64,000 nt of DNA from positions 23,665,326 through 23,729,325 of the forward strand of contig CAMZMU010000107.1 of the NCBI GenBank assembly GCA_947311845.1. The letters are read 5' to 3'. A program made the translations under genes and the position numbers. Below are positions 1 to 11,119 of this stretch, piece after piece. The DNA is from Poa pratensis. Its lineage: Eukaryota; Streptophyta; Magnoliopsida; Poales; Poaceae. The stretch's first letter is position 1, and each line of letters starts with the position of its first letter. A model generated the notes under the pieces. The model was not told the origin of the DNA and did not search any database. It saw nothing but the letters and a program-made list of their open reading frames with translations.

Positions 1-1742
1 TCCATGTTATTTGCATCATATAAGGGTTATATTCATGATTTATATTGAGTTTTGGGGATAATTAACAACTCCCCATTTTTCTGGAATTAACCCTGCGCTG
101 TCAGAAAACCCCTTTTTCTATATTTTGATGTTTCAGGGACCCAAACGACGTCCAAATGACCTGAAACTTTACGGGGATCACTTTTTTGGAAGGAACGAAA
201 CGTAGGCGCAAAGGAATCGAAGAAACGGAGACCAGAAGGCCAAAAGGGGTGGGCCCACGCGGCCAGATTCCCTGACCGCGTGGGTCCCCCATCCTGGCCC
301 TCGGGCCTCCGCTGCCGTCGATCTTTCTTCCCGAAGCTTCGTCTTGACCTAAAAACGACTATATATAGACCCCCCAGGGCTTTCGCGAAAGAGCGCCGCC
401 GAAACACAGAAACCACGAAACAGAGACCTGGAGCTGAAGATTGGAGGGGGAAAACTCCGGCGGGGCGCTGCCGGTGTGGTCTCCTTCCCCTCCAACAACA
501 TCTCCACCGACACCATGATGAAGAGGGAGTAGTCCACCCTGGACTATGGGTTTGTGGAAGTAACTTATGTATCTCTCCTCTCTATGAGCTTCACTAATTA
601 GTACCGTATGAGCTGCTGAACATGATTACGGTCATCTATGTAATTCCTTTGTGGTGGATCTTTATTATGAGTTAATACATGTTTGAGATTGCAATGGTTT
701 TGTTTCAGTTATGAAAGTAGATGCATATTATGTACCCCGTTCTTATTTACTTGTCATGATCAAGCATGTTTATGAGAGCATGTGAGGGGGAACGTGTGCA
801 TTAGTTGGAGTAACGGGGGGTGGCTAGTGCAGTGAACGTGAGAGAAGTTCTGCGATCCACTTGGGTTTTCTACCTTACTTTGTTGCCTCACTAGGGATAA
901 ACAAAAATACCATGCTACCGGAGAGTGGATGTGACCTTGGCCACTATCTCCATGACTAGATCTAGCATGTTCTTATTTTAACTTCATGTCATTGAACTTA
1001 TTGCTATGCTCTGATTTATCTTAATTACTAAGGTGTTATGATTTAGTTCGCATCTTGGTGGAGCATAAGAGAGAGAACAACTTATACTTGAGATCTCTAT
1101 GTTAGGACGTGATGCCCATATTATTAATAACTTGTCAAACCATGTCTTGCCATCTTACATGTTAATTTTAGTGTTCCATTGTCTACCACGTTATCAAGAG
1201 AGAGTGCATTTGTGAAACCATGAACCCCGGTCCATTTTTAATCATAAGAAACACCTTTCCAACACTTTTATCACCACTTTTGTTTGCTGCCATTATTAAA
1301 TCCGAAAATACAAAAACACTTTTACATCTTGCATTCATCATAAAAAACCCAAAAATATCATTTATCATTACTACCATCATCCTTGCATATTTATTTTACC
1401 ATCATTGCATATTTACTATGTTTGCATATATTATTTTATTATCATTCTCACACCTTGTGCTTGACAACCACTTGGTGAGGTTGAGGGCACAAAACAATTT
1501 ATTTTGTTGCAGGTTCTCAAGAGAAGGATAAGGAGATAACACCTGAAATACTGGTTCCCCGAGAGTTCGATATTAAACCCTCGAGTCACCCCTCGTGGGG
1601 AAAACTGTCTTCCACTACTACATACACTCTGCACTTGGAGTCTCAACCTAACCCATTTACTTTTCACGCAGGTACCACGCGAAGGGGCTAGCAACTGTTT
1701 TCTAGCGCCGTTGCGGGTAACTACGTGAAGGACCATCAACGT
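1..1742 (+). mobile_element. Gypsy LTR retrotransposon fragment (partial LTR plus primer-binding site)
   Basis: The stretch reads as the downstream part of a long LTR whose start lies outside the window. It has a TATA-like ctatatatag near 358 inside a GC-rich promoter-like segment. A segment around 1219-1236 contains ccccggtccatt, also found in the Gypsy LTRs at 42230 and 47573. The stretch ends with a primer-binding-site-like block at about 1702-1719 (tagcgccgttgcgggt), close to the tggcgccgttgccgggga PBS (tRNA-Asp type) of the complete Gypsy element downstream. Sequence after 1742 no longer looks retroviral, so the element is truncated there. No gag or pol is present. The family is related to, but distinct from, the element at 41000-47942. 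Confidence 0.65.
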
Positions 1743-2461
1743 GTAAAAAAGAAAAATCTCAGCGTTTCAAAATGACGTTGCACGTGATATTGTTTTGTCT
1801 TTCTTACACAGTCGAAAAAATGTCTTTGTTCACGAAATTTGTGTACAAACATAAAATGTATTTATCCGATTTTTAGTTCTTTTAACATTTAAATAAAATA
1901 TATTTAAAAATATTTTACATAACAGGTGCATCTGTTCAGTAGTAGACGGAGAAGGAAACGCGAGTGCCGAACCAGTGGCCGGGCGTAGGCGGCGGGGCCG
2001 TTGGATCCAGTGAACGGTTCAGCGCGGCGGGCCTAAGGTGATCCGACGGTGGAGAGGATGTTGATGCGCTTCAATGGCTAGTAGGTGGAGGGGAAACCGT
2101 CCTGGCTGGCCGTGCCCTGTGCCCGGCTGGGGCTGCGTTCTACGTACTACACTGGGTCTGTTGTGAGGTCTGTCTCACAACCAGCTAGGGGCCTGCGACC
2201 AGCTGTGCATATTAAATAGCCTCCCTTCTCGTCCTACCACGTTCCATCTTTGGAGAATCATCAATCTTTCAACATTTTTGGCTTGGCCCTCAGTACGTGT
2301 TGAAAACGGCGTAGGAAGGCCCAGTTCCTAGGAGCGTCTCCAACCAGAATAAACAAATTTAATCCCCTATTTATCCGCGGACTTTATGTGAACATGACCG
2401 CGGACAGAGTCCGGACATCTCCAAATATGTACTTCTCCGGCCATAACTCTTATTTTCAATA
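1743..2461. other. Unassigned intergenic stretch
   Basis: AT-rich to about 1925, then GC-rich to about 2200, without a convincing open frame. A gagcgtctccaaccag motif near 2333 resembles the ends of Harbinger-type elements in this window, but no partner end was found. Confidence 0.4.
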
Positions 2462-2584
2462 CTCCCTCCGATCCATACTAGTGGGCATAGCTTTGTCTAA
2501 ATTCATATGCATCTAGTTAAGTATTTAGACTAGATACATGTGTATCTAGACAAAGTTGTGTCCACTAATATGGATCGGAGGTAG
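2462..2584. mobile_element. Stowaway MITE (Tc1/mariner type)
   Basis: The ends ctccctccgatccata and tatggatcggaggtag form inverted repeats, flanked by TA on both sides (2460-2461 and 2585-2586). The 123-bp size, CTCCCTCC terminus and TA target duplication are diagnostic of Stowaway. The interior arms also pair (tagctttgtcta with tagacaaagttg), so the whole unit can fold into a hairpin. It has no coding capacity. Confidence 0.92.
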
Positions 2585-2999
2585 TACTTAAATCCATGCA
2601 ACTACATGCATGTTGGACTCAAGTGCATAGATAATCCATACATAAGGATTATAGTTATAACCAAGATCATTACTGCTCCAATGCAGAGTGGAGATGCACC
2701 TACTTCTCGATGGGACACTGCTAGGCGTCCCCGGACGATAGGAAACATCCATCCTCCGCCTCCTAAACCGTACGATCGTTGCACATTGAGCCGTCCGATC
2801 TGGATTGGACCACCTGAGCCCGCGTGCGTTGATCCCGTGCGCGTATCCTGGGCCACAGAAATATCTCATCCACACGCACGCACATGGACATGACGAGCAA
2901 CCATGCGGCAGCGCCGGCGAATCCGGCGTACTGGGAGGAAAAATTCCCCGCAAATCCCGTGTCCTCAACACCGCTCCTCACAGCAGCACCACCGTCGCC
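2585..2999. other. Unassigned stretch before the minisatellite
   Basis: Mixed-composition sequence. Short open frames on both strands overlap one another and lack recognisable motifs. I see no gene. Confidence 0.4.
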
Positions 3000-3275
3000 G
3001 GTCGCAACTTCCGCCGGCGCAGCTTTAGTCGTCGCCGTTCGCAGCTTCCGTCGTCGCCGTTCGCAGCTCCGCCGTCGCGGCTTCTAAGGTCGCCGTTCGC
3101 AGCTTCCATCGTCGCCGTTCGCAGCTCCGCCGTCGCGGCTTCTAAGGTCGCCGTTCGCAGCTTCCATCGTCGCCGTTCACAGCTCCGCCGTCGCGGCTTC
3201 TAAGGTCGCCGTTCGCAGCTCCGCCGTCGCGGCTAAGGTCGCCGTTCGCCGTCGTCGCCGTTCACAGCTTCCGCC
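3000..3275. repeat. 58-bp GC-rich minisatellite
   Basis: A unit built from gtcgccgttcgcagcttcc and gctccgccgtcgcggcttctaag repeats head to tail. The marker cttctaaggt recurs at 3081, 3139 and 3197, a period of 58 bp. Flanking partial units (cgtcgccgttc) extend the array on both sides. Frames across it are Arg/Ser-rich artefacts of the repeat. Confidence 0.85.
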
Positions 3276-3289
3276 ATGGCTGTTGGCAG

Positions 3290-5620
3290 CAGTAGCCATC
3301 CGGATTAACCTTGTAGCACGGACGACCATTGTAGCAGCGGTGGCCGATGTTCGCATCTGGCGTTTGCATCCGTGGCTCCGGCGACAACGGCCAGCAGCAC
3401 CGATATTGCTCACAGCGGTCATCCTTGTAGCAACGTTGTTCGCCCGAGGGCAGCACCATCGGCTGCTCTTGCAGTAACACCACTCACCGACGGCAGAACC
3501 ACCGCACCCCGGTCGGTAGCAGCGCCCTCCACCTACGGTAGCACCGCCTCCCACCTACGCTAGCACCGCCGCCCTCGGCTGATAGCAGAGCTTCCCACCT
3601 ACGACAACACCGTCGCTCACTTACGGCAGCACCGCCGCCCTCGTTTGGTAGCAGCGCTCCCCACCTACGGCAGCATCGTCGGCTCATCAATAGCAATGGG
3701 CGCGTCATCGGTAGCATCACCGTGTGTCGTCGGTAGCAACACCGTGAGACGTCGGTAGCATCCGCTTGCACCATTGTCGGATCTGTCGATAGCATCGTAG
3801 GCTGCCGTGATACCGTCGGTAGCATCCCCTTGCACCATTGTTGGGTGAGCAAAATACGCACCATCTACGGAGCAAAATATGCGCTGTCGGTAACATCCCT
3901 ACGTGTCGTCGGTAGCAACGTCGCACACCCCGGTAGCATCGCCGGCTCATCGGCGATACGTCGGTAGCATCCGCTCGTAGCATTGCCAGATACCGTCGGC
4001 AGCATCATCGCCTCGTCGGTAGCAACATCGCACGCCATATGTAGCATCGCCGCGTGCCGTCGGTAGCAACACATTGCGCCGGCAGCATCGTCAGCTCGTC
4101 AGTAGCAATGTGCGCCGTCGGTAGCAACACCGCGAGCCGTCGGTAGCATTGCCGTCATCGATTATAAAAAATTAGGGACAAAAATGTGCTACTGTAGCAA
4201 AATCGACTTCACCGGAGACATCGCCGGAGACATCGACGAAGACCTCGCCGGAGACATCGTAGCAAATTTTTTAATCTATTGTAGCAAAATCACATAACAA
4301 TAATAGCAAAAAAATTATTATATTGCAGCATCGCAGCAAAAAATTCTTACGCGAGGTTCTCCGATGAAACTTATGATGCAAAACAGCAGAACAAATTGTA
4401 GCAAAAATTCTTCTTATAATGCAAAATTCACAGAACGTATGATGCACAAATTCTGACATGAACAGAACCTCGTAGCAAAAACATTGTTCTATTTTAGCAG
4501 AACCACAAATTCTGACATCGTAGCAATTTTTTCGTTCTATTGTAGCAAAACCACATAACAATAATAGCAAAAAAATTGTTATATTGCAGCATCGTAGCAA
4601 AAAAAAATCCGGAGAGTTGATACTTATGATGCAAAGCATCGGAACAAATTGTAGCAAAAAAATTCTTCTTATAATGCAAATTCATAGAACGTATGGTGCA
4701 AAAAATCAAACATGGACAAAACCTCGTAGCAAAAACATTATGCTATTTTAGCAAAACTAAAAAACTATTGCAGCAAAAAAAATGTCGCGCTCCGTTGGGA
4801 GCATCGTCGCTACCGTCGGTAGCATCACCGTGCACCGTGGGTAGCAACACCGCGCCCCGTCGGTAGCAAAGTCGCGCTTCTTCATTAGCAACATCGCGTG
4901 CCATTGGTAGCATCGCCGCGTGCCGTCGGCAGCATCGCCGGCTCGTCGGTAGCAACGCCATGCACCGTCGGTAGCAACGCCGCGAGCCGTCGGTAGCATT
5001 GCCCCCATGAATTAAAATGTAGCACTAGTGAAAAAGGCTATGCAGAAAAATCAGTCCCGACTCCGTCTCATGGTTCTAACGCCAGTCGTTTGCCACACCT
5101 TCGGTGGAGGAGGCGTCGGCACGGTCGCGGCACCATTCCGAAGTGTCAACAGCATCACCGCCCTGGCTAGCAGCACTGCCACTCCCGGGCTTGTAGCATT
5201 GCCACAACCTCCCCCTGCATGCCGCTCCGCCGACCACATAATCCGCCCACCTAATGTTGCATCCCCGCCACATTCCCATAGCACCGGAAGCCGCCGTGTC
5301 CAGTTGTTAGCACCGTCGCCCCCACTACAGCAAGCACCTTCGTACACCTACGGCGGCCATCGGTGGAAGCATGGCCGCCACCGTAGGTAGCATCGCCACT
5401 CTTCGTCGGCAGCGCCGCCGTCCATCATTTGTAGCAAAAAAATGCATCATCGTAAATAAGAATTTTGTTACAATATGAATTTGCGTCAAATGGAGAAAAT
5501 TTCTGCTACAAACCTTACAAGGATTTGCACCCCATGAATAAAAACTTTAATCAAGTGAAAAAGTTTGCTACAAAAGTTCTGTGAAATTGCATCAAAAGTA
5601 GAAAACATCTGCTACATACA
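3290..5620. repeat. Long tract punctuated by the hexamer GTAGCA
   Basis: The hexamer gtagca recurs dozens of times on the plus strand at irregular spacing. From 3290 to about 4160 and from 4780 to 5450 it sits in GC-rich context (cgtcggtagcaacaccgc and similar). Between about 4180 and 4780 it sits in AT-rich context (tgtagcaaaaaaatt and similar), where 4270-4500 and 4495-4760 are diverged copies of one another. Around 5490-5620 tgctaca, on the opposite strand, takes over. Stop-free frames here (Cys/Tyr/Arg-rich) follow from the hexamer. From general knowledge, similar tgctaca-rich text occurs inside some grass Mutator-like elements, but no terminal repeats or target duplication were found, so the class is open. 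Confidence 0.6.
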
Positions 5621-6594
5621 CTAAACAAAATTGCATACACAGAAAAGAGAAAATGCATCATAAATTTTGTGAGAGGTTGGGGAGAGGCGACTGGCATCCA
5701 TGGCCGTGGAGGCCGGGGCATGCAGGCCAGCTTGAACGGAGGCAGCAGAGCCGCCCATTGGGGCCAGCCCCACCGTGTCGCCGCTTGGAGCATTGGATTT
5801 CCGCCGCCGCGATTGACAAATCAAGCAACATCAAATAGAGAGCCATGGATGGAGGGAGGAAGGTAGAGGGAGGGGAGGAAGTGGCCACCACCACCGGCGT
5901 GGAGGACGGTGGGTTGGTGGCCGTCGGAGTGCAGTGGCTTGCGGCGCGGGATGGTGTTCATGGCGGAGCCGACCCACCGGGAATCGTTGAGAAGGCTAGG
6001 GCTGGGGAGCCTCGTCGGCGGCGAGTGGTCGTCGGTGCAGGGGACTGGAGCTTGTCTCAGGGGCGGACGAGGGCGCGGCGGCACCGACCGCAGGCCAGAC
6101 GGGGAGCGCCAGTGAGGGCGAGGGAGCGCAGCAGGCCACGGCGGCGAGCGAGTGAGAGGTCAGGAGGAGGCGAGGGAAGCGAGACTGTGAGAGGATAAGG
6201 TAGGGAACGAGAGGACGATCCAGAGGACGTGAGCTCTCACAGCCGCACGATCATAAGCCATCCGACGGCGCGCGACCCGGATCATATTTCTTGATCATTT
6301 TCATTTTCATCCGACTTGCATCCATATTAATCTTGTAATTATCGACCATATCGGTAGACGCAAATCTGTTTCCATCTTGTGTCTTCCGAATCTTCTCGTG
6401 TCTTTTTCTACCCTATAATTTTTTTCTTGTTTCACCCGCATCTTCTCTTTTTCTATCCTATCATTTTCTCTTCTTTCACCCTCTTCTTCTCTTCTTCAAT
6501 CTTCTTCATTTGTCTCCTCCATCGATCTTTCGGTTTGTCTCTAAAGCTAGCTCTAGCTTTTTTCCGATCTTTTTTTCGTCGATTGTGAGTTCAC
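5621..6594. other. Unassigned: GC-rich block then pyrimidine-rich block
   Basis: From 5660 to 6250 the DNA is GC-rich with overlapping frames on both strands and no protein motif. From about 6370 to 6590 the plus strand is a polypyrimidine tract (tctt and ttctc runs). I see no supported gene. Confidence 0.4.
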
Positions 6595-7390
6595 ATGCTC
6601 CAAAATAAGCATGTCTCTCCAGAGGCAACTGTTCAACTTGGATATCACACCCTGGACATTTCTAAAAATTATAACAACGTGCACACAAATCAAGTCCAAT
6701 TACAAAATCAGATAGACTCGAAATTTGAGCAAACCCTAAAACATACCATGGTGGAATTGGAGGAGTGTTGTAACTCGGGAGGGCAACCTCATCCTCGTTG
6801 TTGTCCGAGGAAACCATTGTGCGACGGGGAATCGGCGGGGAGAGCTCTGGGTGGAAAATTGGGCGGGGAGCCGGGGAGAGCTCCGGACGGCGGGGAATCG
6901 GGCGGACAGAGCTGGGAGTTAGAGGAACCTACAAATCGGACAACGAGGCGCTCGAGGAAGCCGTTGTACTGTGTCGACGGGCCGCAGAAGGGGCGGTGGC
7001 GACAGAAACGGTCAACAGAAATTCGGCGAAATGCGACCGCCCGGAGCTCTCCTCCGGCCGAAATCTGGTCGGGAATGGTGAGGCGGTAGCGCAGACGGCG
7101 GGGAGGCTGAAACAACGGCAGAGCTAGGAGACCGAGAGAGTAGGAGTGTAAGAAATATCCATATCGGACGAGAGTTCAGTCTGATTTTTATTTTGGGTGA
7201 CAGTGTTGGAACTTACATGACGGACACGTCCGGACGTGTCTGGATCCCTCACATGAGTTGAGTTTGAGAGCTATTGGACATTCCGAACATTTGGGCTGAC
7301 TATGGAGTGTCCGGTTGAGTGAGCGTTTTCTGTCCTGACCCCGTATCTGATGTGTGGACGTTTGGGACGGGGGAAGATTATCTACGAACT
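6595..7390 (-). other. Possible degenerate gene fragment of unknown type
   Basis: On the minus strand a short acidic frame starts with MVSSDNNEDEVALPSYNTPP (ATG near 6818) and runs to about 6750, just before a donor-like gtatgt. About 100 bp further on, a second stop-free stretch with the Cys-rich motif KCPGCDIQVEQLPLERH (near 6664) follows an acceptor-like tttttag. The two do not join in frame with standard splice sites, so a functional gene is not supported. The GC-rich DNA at 6820-7140 could be its 5' leader. I do not recognise the family, and it may be transposon-borne. Confidence 0.25.
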
Positions 7391-8090
7391 GCATTACTGT
7401 AGACTCGTTTGACTGGAGCTGTTAAACAGCTCAAAGAACGTTGAATTCCTGTGTACAGGGATGCAGGTGCGCAGCACAAGTCCGATGGCGAGGAGGAAAC
7501 GCGCTTGAGCTTCAATATGAAGCGGCCATGTGGTGGTTTAGCGGGTGTGCATGGGCCTGGTGTGGACCGGCTGCAAACTTCCAAGTCATTGATGAACTAG
7601 ATGGATCATCCGAAAGCGAAGGCTGGCTACGGATTTTCCACAGGACAAATTAAGCGACGAGCTTAGCCAGCGAGGATAACGGTTCTTCTCCGCCGTGCCA
7701 CTCTTGCTGTGGGGAAACTGGTGATGTTCATCTCTCCGTCGCATGATCACTTTTTACTGCTGCTATTGCCGTTCGTTTTTTTACAGTATGTCAGTTGTTC
7801 GGAGATACTCCGCATTGCACAATGCAATGTTTAGTGGGTACTGTGCATGGTTAGATGACGACAACTGAAGTTGGTACGCGTACCGTACAGCTTATCACTG
7901 GAAGTCCGACCAAAATATCACATTACCACCGGAGTAGTGTGGATTGCAAGTTGAAATTTTGACCTAAGTCAGTACTAGATATAATCTCCGTTTCAAAAAG
8001 GTATTTAGTTATAATCGTGCTTTCGATTGGTAAATAAATCTGTTAGTTTGGCTAGGAATAACCATTTTTCGCTGTGCTAATCTGCAACCA
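7391..8090. other. Unassigned intergenic stretch
   Basis: No open frame with recognisable motifs, no terminal repeats and no clear tandem repeat. Confidence 0.4.
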
Positions 8091-8133
8091 ACAAAAAGAT
8101 CGATTTTTTTTTGATACAGACAAAAAAGATTGA
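8091..8133 (-). mobile_element. Possible micro-insertion: T-run between imperfect direct repeats
   Basis: Nine T residues plus gatacag (8104-8119) lie between acaaaaagatcga (8091-8103) and acaaaaaagattga (8120-8133). The layout matches the clearer poly(T) insertions at 17632, 22120, 25357 and 49526, but the direct repeats are imperfect and the A-rich context makes chance plausible. Confidence 0.35.
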
Positions 8134-8215
8134 CTTGACATGTGAACCCTGGCGTTGATCTTCGCAGCTTTTCAGAGGAACATAACTTTCTGAGTTTTGA
8201 CATCAGCGCATCGCC

Positions 8216-8780
8216 CTTGAGAGTTGTCGGCAAATCCTATTTGCCGCCTTTAGCGGCAAAAGGATGTCACGCCGCATACCCCCACCATCGCGCGGAGCAG
8301 GAGGATGACGACCACCACGCCCACGCGCAGCACTTGCCGCCAGAGGAAGACGATCAACACGCCCACTCGCAGCACTCACCGACGACGGGGACGACGCGGC
8401 TGGCCGCGGCGTCGCCGACGGAGGCGAGGAAGAACCTTATCGAAGGGGGGGGGGGGTGCAGGTGCGCGTGGGGAGCTTGCCGGTGACCAGAGTTAGGTTA
8501 GGGGGTGCAGGGTTTCGGGTTTAGAGGGATGCTGACTGGGGGGCAGCGGACCGGCGGAGGTTGCGGCTTGGGCAGGGCGGGCGGCGAGGGGTCGCGGTAG
8601 CGACTCCGGCCGCGGGTGGTGGGAGACGACGGTTAGGCCGGCGGCGGCGGGCGGGTCGACGAGAAGATGGAAGGTGGAAGAAGAAGAAGGAAGAAGATGG
8701 GCCCGGCCCAGATTAGTTTTCTTCAGGTGACACGGGCGTGGAGCGCCGCTAAAGGCGGCAAACAGGAGGCCCCAGAGTTG
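8216..8780. mobile_element. Small non-autonomous TIR element in copy A
   Basis: The inner ends cctatttgccgcctttagcggc (from 8236) and gccgctaaaggcggcaaacagg (to 8766) are inverted repeats with one mismatch. Comparison with the uninterrupted paralogue at about 10390 places the whole insertion at about 8216-8780. The GC-rich interior has Thr/Arg-rich frames without motifs. No clean target duplication is visible, so the superfamily is undetermined. Confidence 0.6.
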
Positions 8781-8949
8781 CCCGAATGGAAGCCCAATCA
8801 CGCACCGTCCTTGTCCACGTCATAGACGGGGACAATCATGGCCCAACTCGAGGAGAGGTAGCCACGGCCCACGAGCACGAGTAGCTGAATCAACGCGCGA
8901 CCAGAATGAGCAAGGGGTCGGCGGCCGCCGCCTCGTCCTGCCGCAGACG

Positions 8950-10182
8950 AGTGAAATGCATCTACGGTCCTCGAAGTTGTCGGCCATGTCCAAAACAGTC
9001 CCCAAACTCAGGATTTGCCTCAGTGCAGTCCTGAAAGTTGCTCTCCATGTCCATCTACGGTCCTAAATACGAATGGCTAGCATATAGCGCTGACATGGCA
9101 ATAGGGCAGGCTCACTGCGGTCCTCAAAGTTACCGACGATGTCCAAAACAGTCCTAAACCTCAGGATTTCCATTTTTTTAAACAATGCAATTTATTTTTT
9201 ACATATAAACCACGTTTGATCACCAAGGTGGAAAAGGAGTTTGCATGCAGCACGACACACAGACACCGGCCAAAAAAGAGTTTGCATGCAACTCGTACAG
9301 CTGACGGAAAAATCTAGATTCCATGGATAAGGTGCAGGATATTTTATGAACTGGATCAGCTTTACATGCACTGTTCCATGATCCGAAGACATCGATCCAT
9401 AAAAATCACACATAAACAAGTCAGAAGATTATCTATTACACCGTTAAAAAGATAGGAAACGAAGTGTGGAGTTTCATCATTTCGAACTCCACATGGACCC
9501 GGAAAATACAACATAAATAATTCATAATTCCAAAAAATAAAAGAACATCTACGTCGATATTGTTGTGACGCTTCAATAATCGAAGGAATGACCAAATGCT
9601 GGGAAAATTGAGAGCCACAAGACATGTTACTGACACGCATGAACATCCCAACACTATGATCATTGGAGTAGGAAAGACTCTCGGGTAATAGAAAACACCA
9701 TCAACTTACATGCAGTAATTTCCCACATCCGCAAATTATTATTTAGTATTCATAAACCTATATTATCTTGGATTTGATATATATTCATATTATTCAATGC
9801 TATTAAATTCTGCAAGAAAAATAATTGATGTCGATTAGGGACAACTATTCGTGTGTTTAGTTAGAGTATCCATACAGAGCAACTCAGAGTATGGGGATAA
9901 TGCAAATAGCTTTAATAATATAACAAATAGATATCAAATCTATTGCATTGTTAAAAAAAGATAATCCTGAGGTTTAGGACTGTTTTGGACATCGTCGGTA
10001 ACTTTGAGGACCACAGTGAGCCTGCTCTATTGCCATGTCAACGCTATACGCTAGCCATTCGTATTTAGGACCGTAGATGGACATGCAGAGTAACTTTCAG
10101 GACTGTAATGAGACAAATCCTGAGTTTGGGGACTGTTTTGGATATGACCAACAACTTCGAGGACCATAGATGCATTTCACTC
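8950..10182. mobile_element. Mutator-like element with long TIRs and 9-bp target duplication
   Basis: Inverted repeats of about 220 bp bound the element (8950-9172 and 9963-10182). Both begin gagtgaaatgcatcta when read inward. The 9-bp direct repeat gccgcagac flanks it exactly (8941-8949 and 10183-10191), and the related copy at about 10560 has gccgcagac only once. A 9-bp duplication with long TIRs is the Mutator signature. The AT-rich interior (9173-9962) has no transposase motif, so this is non-autonomous. Confidence 0.85.
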
Positions 10183-10600
10183 GCCGCAGACCAACTCGAA
10201 TTGATTTTCCACCACGGAGTCCTGGCAAAATATCAAGACTTTTCTTTTGAAGTCTAAAAAAGATTGACTTGACATGTGAACCCTGGCGTTGATCTTCTGA
10301 CCTGCGAGTCCTGGCAAACCTTTTTTTTTTCAACGAACACTAGCCTTGATATTTTTCAGAGGAAAAAACCTTTCTGAGTTTTTACATCAGTGCTGGAAGC
10401 CCAATCACGCACTGTCCTTGTCCACGTCTTCATATACGGACAATCATAGCCCAACTCGAGGAGAGGTAAGCCACGGCCCACGAGCACGAGAAGCTGAATC
10501 AACGCGCGACCAAAACGAGCGACCTTGTGCAACAGTGCGGCGGCCGCCGCCGCGTCCTGCCGCAGACCCACTCGAATTGATTTTCCGCCATGGAGAACGG

Positions 10601-11119
10601 AGAGGCCGTGAAGTGGATATCGCGACTGAGCCGGTAAGGTAAGTACGATCTATTTTCCTGAAATTTTCAAGTTCGATCGCCGAGCGGTCTCTTGAGTACC
10701 AATTGATGTATACGAAGTTTATCAGTTTTCGCTCGTTTGATTTTCGAGAGATAATACGATCCTATTAGATATTTCTTCCCGCCGATTGCCTTTCCCTAAC
10801 TCGCCGGTTGCCGAGCGCAGCGGGCCAGCGGCGGATGCGGACGCCTCTGATCTAGCGCCACAGCCGACGGTAGTATGTAACGGGGAGGCGGTGGCAGAGG
10901 GTCGAACAGTTTTTGGCGTGTTCATTAGGGTTAATTAAGGGGCACTAGCTTGTTCTAGGAGTGTTCTATTGGAAGGAGATATCTGCGTGCTGGCCAGACG
11001 GTGGGAAATTTCAACAGAGAAATGATGGGAGCCGGTCAGATGTAGTATTTGTATGTACTTATTAGATGCAAATCATGAGGACCGAATATAGTTCAGTTTG
11101 CAATGCGTGTATGAGGTGT
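10601..11119. other. Unassigned intergenic stretch
   Basis: No supported coding frame or repeat structure. Confidence 0.4.

Larger units (their letters stand above)
8126..10600. repeat. Tandem segmental duplication (copy A interrupted, copy B intact)
   Basis: Copy B (about 10258-10588) is uninterrupted. Copy A matches it in three pieces: 8126-8215 (gattgacttgacatgtgaac onward), about 8781-8949 (ggaagcccaatcacgcac to gccgcagac), and 10183-10215 (gccgcagaccaactcgaatt onward). The breaks are a TIR element near 8216-8780 and a Mutator-like element at 8950-10182. Copy B therefore serves as an empty-site reference for both insertions. At the end of copy B an ATG at about 10590 opens a 15-codon frame (MENGEAVKWISRLSR) followed by a gtaag donor-like site. 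It could be a lost first exon, but nothing downstream supports a gene. Confidence 0.8.

Noticed and set aside
3177..5008. Cys/Arg/Tyr-rich frames that could be mistaken for cysteine-rich peptides
   Set aside because: The residues come from the repeated gtagca hexamer (Cys-Tyr and Ala-Thr codons). There are no signal peptides or conserved spacing.
6595..7089. 164-codon plus frame
   Set aside because: No family resemblance. The more protein-like text in this interval is on the minus strand and is itself weak.
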